From: a virus
Reading direction: 5' to 3' (one strand)
IMG/VR virus record: IMGVR_UViG_3300045806_000066
Location: 1-62,339 of that record
DNA length: 62,339 bases
Shown: positions 24,947 to 31,357 of the stretch, in pieces
Layout of the letters: each line of letters starts with the position of its first letter
How positions within the stretch are numbered: the stretch's first letter is position 1
Program-made: the position numbers and the translations under genes
Notes under the pieces: generated by a model
What the model saw: only the letters and a program-made list of their open reading frames with translations
Database searches by the model: none
Told to the model about the DNA's origin: nothing

Positions 24947-25348
24947 CTACAGCCGACCGTCCAGCGAGCTAAGATACGCGCGGTTGGTGCCCTCTCGCAT
25001 CCACTCCAGCGGATCGAGAAATTCAAGCAACATGACCACCTCAATTGCGCGCTTCATGGATGGCTGGTCCCCAATTTCCTCATTTTTCCCGTTGATCGGG
25101 TACACCACCACGATTCGGCCATTGCCGTACTCGGTGATGTAGTCCTTCGCCCAGCGAGTGCCGCCGAGGTGCTTGTCTGGCACATAGTTTGGATCGGGAG
25201 TCGTCGCGCCAGTGTTGACGGCCACAGCCTGTAGTAGTTTCCCTAGCCGAGCAGCCACGCGATCTTTCGCGGCCTGCGGCGCGCACTCCACAAATCGCTC
25301 ATCCGCCAACTGCGCCGTTAATTTTGCAATCTCTTCGTCTCGCGTCAT
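24947..25348 (-). CDS. Protein of unknown function after the small terminase (133 aa)
   Basis: Residues 1-45 form a helical region (EIAKLTAQLADERFVECAPQ) and residues about 55-125 a mixed alpha/beta domain (NGRIVVVYPINGKNEEIGDQ). Its ATG overlaps the terminase small-subunit stop as ATGA. Position suggests involvement in packaging or head assembly. I do not recognise it. Confidence 0.65.
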   Translation of the reverse strand: MTRDEEIAKLTAQLADERFVECAPQAAKDRVAARLGKLLQAVAVNTGATTPDPNYVPDKHLGGTRWAKDYITEYGNGRIVVVYPINGKNEEIGDQPSMKRAIEVVMLLEFLDPLEWMREGTNRAYLSSLDGRL

Positions 25349-25878
25349 TTTGACTTTCCCTCAATCTTGCGCAGGGTGAAGCAGATGGGCCCGCCGTTCG
25401 CGCCGGTCAATTCCTTCTTGTCCGTGAACAGTTTGAGGTGGCGGCCGAGGCGCTCCAGGTTCTGCCCCTTGTCGGCCAGCTTGATCTTCTTCAGTAGGCC
25501 GTAGGCGTGCTTCTGGTCGCCAGTACCCTCGAACAACTCGCACACTTCCAGGCCCGCAATCGCCATCGCCGTCACGTCGTCGATGTCCTTGATCTGCTTC
25601 ATCGAGCCGTCCGACTCAAGGAAGTTCCTCGGGTCGTAATAGGCCAGCTTGGCGATCTCGCTCAGTACCCGATCAGCCGTAATCTCTAACTTCTCCAGCC
25701 TTTTTCCTTGCTTCCTGCTGATTTCGGCTGAAATCTTAGCATTCGTCAGCAGCTTGCTCGCGGACTGCGCTGCCCCGTTCTGGCTGTAACCTGCTGCGAT
25801 ATAAGCCCTTGTCGCGTTCAGGTCGGTCAGATACTCAGCGATGAAGGTTTCTTGTTTTTTACTGAGTCCCTCTGCCAT
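25345..25878 (-). CDS. terS: Terminase small subunit (177 aa)
   Basis: The N-terminal domain (LSKKQETFIAEYLTDLNATR followed by AYIAAGYSQNGAAQSASKLL) is the Terminase_2/HTH signature of small terminases that recognise the packaging site. A helical oligomerisation segment (KRLEKLEITADRVLSEIAKL) follows. The C-terminal part (about 95-150) has the DIDDVTAMAIAGLEV and LKLFTDKKEL pattern of the family. The length is usual. The gene is 36 kb away from the large subunit along the operon. An HNH nuclease gene lies just upstream, with a short gene overlapping both. Confidence 0.9.
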   Translation of the reverse strand: MAEGLSKKQETFIAEYLTDLNATRAYIAAGYSQNGAAQSASKLLTNAKISAEISRKQGKRLEKLEITADRVLSEIAKLAYYDPRNFLESDGSMKQIKDIDDVTAMAIAGLEVCELFEGTGDQKHAYGLLKKIKLADKGQNLERLGRHLKLFTDKKELTGANGGPICFTLRKIEGKSK

Positions 25879-26041
25879 TCGTGATCCTATCCACCAGTTT
25901 CATCAGGTACTCGCCGCGCTCTTGCCGCTCCATCGCTGGACCGTGCTTCAATCGCCAATTGATCCAGCGGCGCTGTGCTGGTGTCAGGGTTGCCGGTACT
26001 GCAGGCTGGGGAGGATGCGCGTTGGCGTCTTCGTCGGGCAT
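25859..26041 (-). CDS. Small protein overlapping terS (60 aa)
   Basis: A perfect AGGAGG lies seven bases before the ATG. The product starts with an acidic, Pro-rich segment (MPDEDANAHPPQPAVP) and continues with a basic helical part (LTPAQRRWINWRLKHGPAME). It overlaps the start of terS by 20 bases and the end of the HNH gene by 58 bases, in different frames. Function is unknown; the position suggests a packaging accessory. Confidence 0.65.
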   Translation of the reverse strand: MPDEDANAHPPQPAVPATLTPAQRRWINWRLKHGPAMERQERGEYLMKLVDRITNGRGTQ

Positions 26042-26334
26042 GGCTTGCCTCCTGCGTTGTGACTTGCAGAATGGCATACTTTGCAACGAGTTACACAATT
26101 TTCTGTGGTGTCATCGCCACAGGCGCCGCGACTCTTGAGGTGCGAAAGCTCCATGCGGGACCACTCATCCTCTGCGTGCAGTAGCAGCGCCCGGTTGCAG
26201 TCCACACATCGCCGCCTGTCCCGGTTCCATACTTCCCGGCGGAGGTCATCGAGCGCCTGCCCAGTCAGCCGGATGATGGTCTTATGGGTGCGCGGCTTGG
26301 CGCGCTTCGCGGGGATGCGCTTACGCGGCTTCAT
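25984..26334 (-). CDS. HNH endonuclease (116 aa)
   Basis: After a basic N-terminus, Cys43-x2-Cys46 and Cys84-x2-Cys87 form a structural zinc site. ELSHLKSRG supplies the first HNH histidine (about 65), TTENC the Asn (79), and CHSASHN the last His. This fits small HNH nucleases encoded beside terminases, which in HK97-like phages nick DNA with the terminase during cos cleavage. Its ATG overlaps the previous stop as ATGA. Confidence 0.85.
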   Translation of the reverse strand: MKPRKRIPAKRAKPRTHKTIIRLTGQALDDLRREVWNRDRRRCVDCNRALLLHAEDEWSRMELSHLKSRGACGDDTTENCVTRCKVCHSASHNAGGKPCPTKTPTRILPSLQYRQP

Positions 26335-26492
26335 TCGCTCGGCACCTCATGGAGATCGTCAATCCACACACCCATGCCGTGCGCGTGGCAGATATCGCCG
26401 GGAGTCAGAAGCTCCACGAACCGCTCGTCGGCCATACGCGCACACCACAACTCGGGCCGCTTGACCTCCAGGTCGTCCCACTCGGCAGCCAT
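26331..26492 (-). CDS. Small acidic protein (53 aa)
   Basis: The frame from MAAEWDDLEVKRPELWCARM to EVPSE is protein-like, while its upstream extension (Arg/Ser/Thr-rich) looks like a shadow frame, so I chose the internal ATG. Its stop overlaps the HNH start. CxxxxA...CHAHGMG could contribute a metal site. Function is unknown. Confidence 0.5.
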   Translation of the reverse strand: MAAEWDDLEVKRPELWCARMADERFVELLTPGDICHAHGMGVWIDDLHEVPSE

Positions 26493-26496
26493 GACG

Positions 26497-26763
26497 TCAG
26501 CTTTTCCCGTGGATGCAGCCGCCGCAAGTCCCACGGTGCGGGCTGGTGCAGTCTCGACAGGACTTGGAGTCGCAGATATGGAAGCAGGCGTCGCAGGACT
26601 TGTGCTCCTGATTGTCGGCGTGCTGGTGCCCGTCACCCTTGCACTTGCGGCTGGCTTCGATGGCTGCCATCTGCCGCTGTCGCAACTCATACAGTGCGGC
26701 TTCGGCTGCAAGGTGCGCGCAATCGTACAGGTCCGCGTCGTCAAACGGTTTTGGCTGCTGCAT
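26497..26763 (-). CDS. Small Cys/His-rich protein (88 aa)
   Basis: An N-terminal helix (ADLYDCAHLAAEAALYELRQ) is followed by a dense Cys/His region, CKGDGHQH then CDACFHICDSKSCRDC and CGGC. This could fold around two or more zinc ions. It belongs to a ladder of tiny overlapping genes ahead of the terminase, several with similar metal-binding pairs. No family is recognised. Confidence 0.6.
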   Translation of the reverse strand: MQQPKPFDDADLYDCAHLAAEAALYELRQRQMAAIEASRKCKGDGHQHADNQEHKSCDACFHICDSKSCRDCTSPHRGTCGGCIHGKS

Positions 26764-26935
26764 CGGGTGCCTCTGGCTTTCTGCCTGGTACCAACCACAT
26801 CCGGCCGCCCTTGCCGCGCCACACCATCGGTTCCCCGCCGGTCATCCGGGCGACTTCGGAGTCTTGTTTCCGCTGATCCAGCGTGGCAAGCTTATCGAGC
26901 TGCTCACGGCTCACAAGTATCGCTACGAGCCGCAC
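26741..26935 (-). CDS. Small protein of unknown function (64 aa)
   Basis: A GTG start gives MRLVAILVSREQLDKLATLD, then a segment with GGEPMVWRGKGGRMWLVPGR. It overlaps the previous gene by 13 bases and the next by 23, in the compact style of this block. The product may be a small beta-hairpin domain. Function is unknown. Confidence 0.55.
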   Translation of the reverse strand: MRLVAILVSREQLDKLATLDQRKQDSEVARMTGGEPMVWRGKGGRMWLVPGRKPEAPDAAAKTV

Positions 26936-27081
26936 GTTGCTGCTTCGGCGGCCTCGTCAACCAGCGGCGCCGGGTTCGGGTGGTCCCGCATCCACTGGCG
27001 CAGGACGATGATCTGTTTGGCATCCAGGCGCTGGGCAATCTCAATTTGCTGTGCGGTCCAGCCGTCCCATCCGTCAGCCAC
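26923..27081 (-). CDS. Small protein of unknown function (52 aa)
   Basis: A GTG start gives a protein beginning MADGWDGWTAQQIEIAQRLD, then AKQIIVLRQWMRDHPN and an acidic Ala-rich end. The reading frame is protein-like and tiles with its neighbours: it overlaps the previous stop by eight bases and the next start by 13. Function is unknown. Confidence 0.55.
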   Translation of the reverse strand: MADGWDGWTAQQIEIAQRLDAKQIIVLRQWMRDHPNPAPLVDEAAEAATCGS

Positions 27082-27268
27082 GGTTGCACCCCCGGCGCAC
27101 GAGCAGCCCCTTCGGGCGCGCGCACACGAAGCCGGAGACGATCCAGACGGTCTGCGGTGGCTCAGGCTTCGAGGTGATTGCGGCCGGCGCGGCCTTGGCG
27201 GCTTCCATGAGGTTCACAATTTCCGTTTCCTGTCGGCGATGTTGCGCGGCCGTGGCGATCGCGTTCAT
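27074..27268 (-). CDS. Small protein of unknown function (64 aa)
   Basis: The internal ATG is chosen because it overlaps the preceding stop as ATGA and because the upstream extension is Arg/Pro-rich shadow-like. A helix (MNAIATAAQHRRQETEIVNL) precedes a short strand-rich part (PPQTVWIVSGFVCARPKG) and a basic end. Function is unknown. Confidence 0.55.
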   Translation of the reverse strand: MNAIATAAQHRRQETEIVNLMEAAKAAPAAITSKPEPPQTVWIVSGFVCARPKGLLVRRGCNRG

Positions 27269-27396
27269 TCTGGCAGCCTCTTGGGGCAATCTTGCAGGTG
27301 GTGCAGGTAGGCGGGCCCGGTGGGGTAGGTCCTGTCGCACGCGTGACAGCGAATGTCCACCGGCGCTGGATTCTGTCTTGGCGGCCCCTGCTTCAT
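27265..27396 (-). CDS. Single zinc-finger miniprotein (43 aa)
   Basis: The short product contains CHACDRTYPTGPAYLHHLQDC, close to a C2H2/C2HC zinc finger (C-x2-C, then H and C 13 to 19 residues on). Start and stop both overlap neighbours as ATGA, which strongly supports it as a gene despite its size. It may bind nucleic acid or protein in this late-leader block. Confidence 0.6.
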   Translation of the reverse strand: MKQGPPRQNPAPVDIRCHACDRTYPTGPAYLHHLQDCPKRLPE

Positions 27397-28052
27397 GCTC
27401 CGTCCTGCATATCCAGCCATTTCTGCACCAACTGCGCCTTGGCGGATAGAGGTAGGCCTGCAAACATACGGTCAATCTGGTAATTCGTCACCGAGAGGCT
27501 TACTCGTGGCTCATACGCCGTCTCTTCTTCGGGCTGATTCGTCTGGACTTCTGTTCCCGCGCTGTGGGTTTCCTGTGGAATCTGTGCATCCCTTGCGTCG
27601 GCTGGTACTGGCGGGAGGTTGTAGATCACGTCCTCCACCTTTGGCTCGTGGGTGCACGGCAAACCTGCGTCACGCGCTTCCATCTCCAGGCGCTTTGGGT
27701 GATCCGGTTTCAGGCCCATCTGGCAAGGCGAGCACTTCCCAGTTCGGCTCATGTCCTTGATTTTGATCTTGTGGCACTTTCCGCACCACGCGGATTTTGT
27801 TTTTACCTCATCCTTCGGTTTCGGTTGCTGGCGCTCGCGCATCTCCTCTTGGCGCGCTTCGAGCTTCCGTTCGGGCGGACAGAGGAAAGCTCTGGCGCCG
27901 ATGGTAATCTCCGCCGAGCTGAAGTTCAGCGTATTGGCGCAGCGCAGGCAGTAGGGCGCGTCGTCCAGCAGCAGGGTTGCCGGGGTATGCCGGCTATCAC
28001 TCTCGCAGCAGGCGCATAGGGCGGATGGTTGGGCGGCCGCGGTCGGGGTCAT
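27393..28052 (-). CDS. Multi-CxxC protein of unknown function (219 aa)
   Basis: There are three Cys clusters: ALCACCESD with PYCLRCAN (about 13-40), and CGKCHKI with GKCSPCQMG (about 90-113). A charged linker lies between them, and the C-terminal part is acidic with a helix (SAKAQLVQKWLDMQDGA). Two zinc ribbons are likely. ATGA overlaps link it to both neighbours. It could be a DNA- or RNA-binding regulator of the late operon; no family is recognised. Confidence 0.65.
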   Translation of the reverse strand: MTPTAAAQPSALCACCESDSRHTPATLLLDDAPYCLRCANTLNFSSAEITIGARAFLCPPERKLEARQEEMRERQQPKPKDEVKTKSAWCGKCHKIKIKDMSRTGKCSPCQMGLKPDHPKRLEMEARDAGLPCTHEPKVEDVIYNLPPVPADARDAQIPQETHSAGTEVQTNQPEEETAYEPRVSLSVTNYQIDRMFAGLPLSAKAQLVQKWLDMQDGA

Positions 28053-28519
28053 GGGCGCTCCAGTGCCCGGATCAGGCTCGGGGTGAACTTCTCCTGCAAC
28101 GCGGCCAGTTCCTCGCGGGTGGCGTACCGCACTCGATCCGCCCAGGATGGCTGCCGTGGCCCCTTGAGCCCTGTCGCCGGGTTGACGTCCACGCCGTATG
28201 AGCGCACCTTTGCCATCGCCTGGGACTCCATCTTGGTCAACTTCCCCTCCGGCCGCAGTGCCACGCGCTTCTCGTCTGCCGCGCCGGTAGCGTTATGAAT
28301 CGAGTCAGACTCATCCAGCGCCCCGTTGTCCTCGAAGCTTGTCAGCAGCGAGTCATCCAGTTCCTTCGGCGGCGGCAATGCGATGATGCCCGCCTTCTTC
28401 TCGGGCAACCAGGCGTGCGTACCGGCCAGCACTTGCTGGTTGCAGTATTCGTAGGGTTTTCTGAGGAGAGGGGCCGTTACACCGGGAGTTGCATCGTGCT
28501 GGTAGATCGGAAACCGCAT
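28049..28519 (-). CDS. First gene of the leftward late operon, unknown function (156 aa)
   Basis: I chose the ATG reading MRFPIYQHDATPG. A longer form from 28654 would add 45 residues including CQVCNHP and cannot be excluded. The C-terminal half is basic and helical (SWADRVRYATREELAALQEK). Its stop overlaps the next start as ATGA. The 331 bases between this start and the first rightward gene hold regulatory sequence only, unless the longer start is used. Function is unknown. Confidence 0.6.
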   Translation of the reverse strand: MRFPIYQHDATPGVTAPLLRKPYEYCNQQVLAGTHAWLPEKKAGIIALPPPKELDDSLLTSFEDNGALDESDSIHNATGAADEKRVALRPEGKLTKMESQAMAKVRSYGVDVNPATGLKGPRQPSWADRVRYATREELAALQEKFTPSLIRALERP

Positions 28520-28668
28520 CGTGCTCGCTCGTAGGGGATGATTACAAACTTGGCAGCGCCGCTGTTGGACTGAGCCGCGGGCAGGGCCTTGGCTGGACAA
28601 CGGTGGGACATCCAAGCGGAGATGAGGCGAGGTTGCGCACACATCTCCGCACATGACCTAGGGGAGGA

Positions 28669-28715
28669 TGATTAATCACACTAATTGGCGAAAGGAATAA
28701 TAGCTATAAGCTAAA
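28669..28715. promoter_or_regulatory. Palindromes in the leftward leader of the late operon
   Basis: TGATTAATCA at 28669..28678 is a perfect 10-bp palindrome, and TAGCT-ATA-AGCTA lies about 25 bases further right. Both sit in an AT-rich stretch of an otherwise GC-rich genome, between divergent operons. They are candidate operators. I see no convincing leftward -35/-10 pair here. Confidence 0.4.
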
Positions 28716-28756
28716 GACCTTATCGAGAGACAAACAATCTTGCTTGTGCGATCACG

Positions 28757-28814
28757 GTTGATACCTTTTCATTGCGTGTATCATTTTCATTGACAATGCT
28801 TTCAGGCATGATAC
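28757..28814. promoter_or_regulatory. Three TGATAC/GTATCA hexamers around the early promoter
   Basis: TGATAC occurs at 28760, its inverse GTATCA at 28778, and TGATAC again at 28809, where it overlaps the -10 element. The last two form an inverted repeat spanning the -35 region. This layout is what a repressor operator would look like; the regulator is not identified. Confidence 0.4.
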
Positions 28815-28817
28815 AGT
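28790..28817 (+). promoter_or_regulatory. Sigma70-type early promoter, rightward
   Basis: TTGACA, 16 bases, then TACAGT, with TG one base before the -10 (extended -10). It lies 33 bases upstream of the ATG of the first rightward early gene, which has GGAGGATGAG as its ribosome-binding site. Confidence 0.7.
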
Positions 28818-28850
28818 AGCCGTGCCTGTACTTCCGGGCTGGAGGATGAG

Positions 28851-29054
28851 ATGAACGATTACAAACGGGCAGCCTACAAAAAGCTTAACCTCAAGCGCAA
28901 TGTTTTAGCTCCTGAGCCTGAAGCTATCGTTACCTTCCCGGCATATGATCCTTGCCGCGCCGTGCGGGTTGTTGCTGTAGTCGCGTGGCCCGCCACTGTC
29001 TCTATGCGCAACGTGACTCTATATCACGTTATCCGAGAAGGAGATACATTGTGA
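28851..29054 (+). CDS. First rightward early gene, unknown function (67 aa)
   Basis: A strong GGAGG and the promoter just upstream support it. The product starts MNDYKRAAYKKLNLKRNVLA (basic), and its second half has short strands (VVAVVAWPATVSMRNVTLYH). Its TGA overlaps the next GTG. Small basic proteins at the head of an early operon are often host-takeover factors, but nothing specific is visible. Confidence 0.65.
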   Translation: MNDYKRAAYKKLNLKRNVLAPEPEAIVTFPAYDPCRAVRVVAVVAWPATVSMRNVTLYHVIREGDTL

Positions 29055-29362
29055 CGAAATCTTTTGATCCAGCTAAGAGCGGTTGCCCACTTCCGCCGCG
29101 CGATCAGTGCAATGCAGCCGACGCAAATACTTGTTGCGGGGGAGGATCGGACGAACCGTGTCACTGCACCACCTGTCACCCAACAGTTATCGCACTCCCG
29201 TATGCCGAAGAGTGGTTCGACGATAATGTTGAAATCGGATCATTCGCAGATACCTTGGGGTTTGGGCGAGCAGTGAGGGATGCAACTATCCGCGTGCTTG
29301 ATGGATACCGTAAAACTGTCAAAAAAGAGATTGCCCGTAGCGAACACGAGAGGAACACATGA
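29051..29362 (+). CDS. Early protein with a Cys-rich segment (103 aa)
   Basis: A GTG start has GAAGGAG upstream. Residues about 10-45 hold many Cys (PRDQCNAAD, NTCCGGGSDEPCHCTTCHP), and a helical C-terminal part follows (GFGRAVRDATIRVLDGYRKT). It may bind zinc. Stop and next start overlap as ATGA. Function is unknown. Confidence 0.6.
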   Translation: MTKSFDPAKSGCPLPPRDQCNAADANTCCGGGSDEPCHCTTCHPTVIALPYAEEWFDDNVEIGSFADTLGFGRAVRDATIRVLDGYRKTVKKEIARSEHERNT

Positions 29363-29520
29363 CTCACCAGAACGTACCAATCGCGAAAGTTGAAGCGGAA
29401 GAAACGACCGGCGCGCCTATCCTCTGCCGACTCTGCACCGCCGGGCCAGAAGTATGCGCCCACGGAACGTGCCGGGTGATGCAGGAGCGGGCCGCCGAGC
29501 GCAAGCTGTCCAACGCATAA
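29359..29520 (+). CDS. Small early protein with CxxC and C..H..C residues (53 aa)
   Basis: The product begins MTHQNVPIAKVEAEETTGAP and has ILCRLCTAGPEVCAHGTCRV, a compact set of four Cys and one His fit for zinc, then a helical basic end. Its ATG overlaps the previous stop. No function is recognised. Confidence 0.55.
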   Translation: MTHQNVPIAKVEAEETTGAPILCRLCTAGPEVCAHGTCRVMQERAAERKLSNA

Positions 29521-29554
29521 CCGCTGGCCGGGGCGCATCCGGCACGAGGAACCA

Positions 29555-29749
29555 ATGACGCCGAAATCGACCACTATGACCACACTGGAGGCGAGCAAGA
29601 TACTCGGCTCCGATCCCACATACATCTCCCTGCTTCTCCGCACAGAGAAGCTCGCGGGCAACAAGGACGTTGACGGCAACTGGCAGATCGACACCGCCAG
29701 CGTCACCGCCTACGCCGCCAAGCGCGCTGCCAGAAATGGGCAAAAGTGA
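29555..29749 (+). CDS. Helix-turn-helix DNA-binding protein (64 aa)
   Basis: TTLEASKILGSDPTYISLLL is the helix-turn-helix opening of MerR/excisionase-type or DUF-HTH proteins. RTEKLAGNKDVDGNWQIDTA forms the wing, and a basic tail follows. GAGGAACCA precedes the ATG. Such a small protein may be the early regulator acting on the divergent promoters; direct evidence is lacking. Its stop overlaps the next GTG. Confidence 0.7.
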   Translation: MTPKSTTMTTLEASKILGSDPTYISLLLRTEKLAGNKDVDGNWQIDTASVTAYAAKRAARNGQK

Positions 29750-29913
29750 ACGACCATCGCCGTTTAGCCGACGAGGTGGACGACCGTCGCATCGCCGAAT
29801 ACTTCGCCTGGTTCGATGAGCGCGACCGCCAGCAGCACGTCGAGTTCCCCAAACCGATGTTTACCCTCGTGGTGCCACTGAAAGGACTCTATGCCGAATC
29901 CGAAGCTCATTGA
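29746..29913 (+). CDS. Small charged early protein (55 aa)
   Basis: A GTG start overlaps the HTH gene stop as GTGA. The product MNDHRRLADEVDDRRIAEYF continues AWFDERDRQQHVEFPKPMFT and is highly charged and probably helical in its first half. It overlaps the next gene by 23 bases. Function is unknown. Confidence 0.5.
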   Translation: MNDHRRLADEVDDRRIAEYFAWFDERDRQQHVEFPKPMFTLVVPLKGLYAESEAH

Positions 29914-30040
29914 ACTCTACCCCTCGCGCTCGCTGGACAGGGGGAACTCGAACGCCGTCTCTACTGCACTTCTCGCCGCGGGAGCCAGTTTCATCATCGT
30001 AAGCATCGGATTCGCACTCTACAAGCAGGTTGCCGGATGA
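29891..30040 (+). CDS. Small membrane protein (49 aa)
   Basis: AAAGGA precedes the ATG. After a polar N-terminus (MPNPKLIELYPSRSLDRGNS) there is one transmembrane segment (TALLAAGASFIIVSIGFALY) and a short end. It overlaps the gene before by 23 bases and the next as ATGA. An inner-membrane early protein might affect superinfection or host envelope; no family is recognised. Confidence 0.55.
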   Translation: MPNPKLIELYPSRSLDRGNSNAVSTALLAAGASFIIVSIGFALYKQVAG

Positions 30041-30771
30041 GAACGCCCACGATCTTCTACCACTTTTCCGGCGCTGCTCTCCGTGATGGTTCACCGCTTC
30101 CGAAGATTGGCGAGTGGCTCGAACTGCCAGCGAACATCAAAATCAAGGCCTGCCCAAGCAAGACCGACATCCGTAACGGATTCGGCGGCCTGCACGCATC
30201 TCCAGATGCTTACGACGCCCTGCAATATGCGCCGGGATCACTGCTTCACCGCGTCGAGTTGGATGGCGAGGTTGTATCCCACGGCTCGCCCATCGACAAG
30301 TTCGCAGCTCGCCGCCGCAAGATCGTTGCGACCATCGACGCCAAGGATTTGCTTTGGGAGCACGCCCGCAAGTGCGCCCTATCCGTGATCCATCTTTGGG
30401 ATGCTCCCGAGGTCGTCAGGCAATACCTCGCCACAGGAGATAACTCATTAAGGGACGCTGCCAGGGCCGCTGCCAGGGACGCTGCCGATGCCGCTGCCTG
30501 GGCCGCTGCCGATGCCGCTGCCTGGGACGCTGCCTGGGCCGCTGCCGATGCCGCTGCCGATGCCGCTGCCTGGGCCGCTGCCGATGCCGCTGCCTGGGCC
30601 GCTGCCAGGGCCGCTGCCAGGGACGCTGCCGATGCCGCTGCCGATGCCGCTGCCGATGCCGCTGCCTGGGCCGCTGCCGATGCCGCTGCCTGGGCCGCTG
30701 CCATGGCCGCTCAACGGAAGACGCTCAACAACCTCGTGGATGTGGCGTTCGCAAAGCAGGTTACCGGATGA
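30037..30771 (+). CDS. Alanine-rich tetrapeptide-repeat protein (244 aa)
   Basis: Residues 1-140 form a globular domain (MRTPTIFYHFSGAALRDGSP ... NGFGGLHASPDAYDALQYAP) that resembles phage DUF7666-type N-termini. Residues 141-224 are 21 consecutive tetrapeptides A-A-x-A/D, where x is Asp, Trp, Arg or Met, followed by a short helical tail (RKTLNNLVDVAFAKQ). Such a region should be a long helix with Asp and Trp spaced four residues apart. DUF7666-like phage proteins often carry similar Ala-rich tails of variable length. Function is unknown. The start overlaps the previous stop as ATGA. Confidence 0.75.
   Translation: MRTPTIFYHFSGAALRDGSPLPKIGEWLELPANIKIKACPSKTDIRNGFGGLHASPDAYDALQYAPGSLLHRVELDGEVVSHGSPIDKFAARRRKIVATIDAKDLLWEHARKCALSVIHLWDAPEVVRQYLATGDNSLRDAARAAARDAADAAAWAAADAAAWDAAWAAADAAADAAAWAAADAAAWAAARAAARDAADAAADAAADAAAWAAADAAAWAAAMAAQRKTLNNLVDVAFAKQVTG
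30457..30708 (+). repeat. 12-bp minisatellite, 21 units, coding
   Basis: The unit is GCTGCC followed by GATGCC, TGGGCC, AGGGCC, AGGGAC, TGGGAC or ATGGCC, repeated 21 times without interruption. Because the unit is a multiple of three and has no stop in any frame, all six frames stay open, which explains the spurious Gly-Ser and Pro-Met frames seen here. Copy number is likely to vary between related phages. Confidence 0.95.
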
Positions 30772-30923
30772 TCGCCGCCGCGCGCAATCTCGCCTGTATC
30801 ACCGCCGCCGCCTCGTCCTGTTTCCTGCTTGTGCACCTGCTGCCGGACATTCCTACGCTGGAGCGGTGGGGATGCGCTCTGCTCGACTGGTTGGAATCGC
30901 TGCCATGTATGGGGGAGAGGTAA
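30768..30923 (+). CDS. Small hydrophobic protein (51 aa)
   Basis: The ATG overlaps the previous stop as ATGA. The product starts MIAAARNLACITAAASSCFL and continues LVHLLPDIPTLERWGCALLD, consistent with one membrane segment or an uncleaved signal. It has four Cys. Function is unknown; it ends the first early operon. Confidence 0.5.
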   Translation: MIAAARNLACITAAASSCFLLVHLLPDIPTLERWGCALLDWLESLPCMGER

Positions 30924-30966
30924 CCGCAGTTAACCGAAAGGGTGTCAATTAGCCGCTAAATAGTTC

Positions 30967-30995
30967 TTGACAAAGTACAGCGAGTTATCTACTAT
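30967..30995 (+). promoter_or_regulatory. Second rightward sigma70-type promoter
   Basis: TTGACA, 17 bases, then TACTAT, an excellent match. It lies about 40 bases before the ATG of the 78-aa gene in a short AT-richer gap. Confidence 0.75.
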
Positions 30996-31033
30996 AGTGA
31001 CAGTCAGCCGCTACCAGCGGCACGGAGAATAAA

Positions 31034-31270
31034 ATGACCTACTTCACGATTCGCAGCCGTAAACTCAATCAAGTGTTCACTTTCAACGCCGATTTTCGCA
31101 GCGGTCGCCCGCATGACTCGAAATACGTCCGACTCGAAGAAGATGGAAAAACGGGCACGTTGGCTCCGCAGATTTGCTACGGCGGCGGGTTTACGGGCAA
31201 CACTGTATCCTCTACTCCTGCGACGTTTGAGCGCGACTGCCGGACGTGGTATCGGCAGTATATGAAATAG
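31034..31270 (+). CDS. Small early protein of unknown function (78 aa)
   Basis: GGAG precedes the ATG. The product MTYFTIRSRKLNQVFTFNAD is beta-rich at first, has a Gly-rich loop (CYGGGFTGNTVSSTPATFER) and ends in a basic aromatic helix (DCRTWYRQYMK). It is the first gene after a strong promoter. An 87-base gap follows with only a weak GC-rich hairpin. Function is unknown. Confidence 0.65.
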   Translation: MTYFTIRSRKLNQVFTFNADFRSGRPHDSKYVRLEEDGKTGTLAPQICYGGGFTGNTVSSTPATFERDCRTWYRQYMK

Positions 31271-31357
31271 CCTCTGCTGCGCGGTATCCGCTGTGCGCAG
31301 TGCGTCCGGCGTGGTAGCCGGGGAGGGTACGGAACCCCTCATCTTTTCGGAGCCAAT

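Noticed and set aside
29176-29706. 176-aa minus-strand frame opposite the small early genes
   Set aside because: It opposes several well-supported, overlapping rightward genes and lacks a start signal.
30246-30952. Long Gly-Ser, Ala and Pro-Met frames on both strands across the 12-bp repeat
   Set aside because: The repeat unit has no stop in any frame, so open frames are unavoidable; only the frame with a folded N-terminal domain, ATGA overlap and start signals is a gene.
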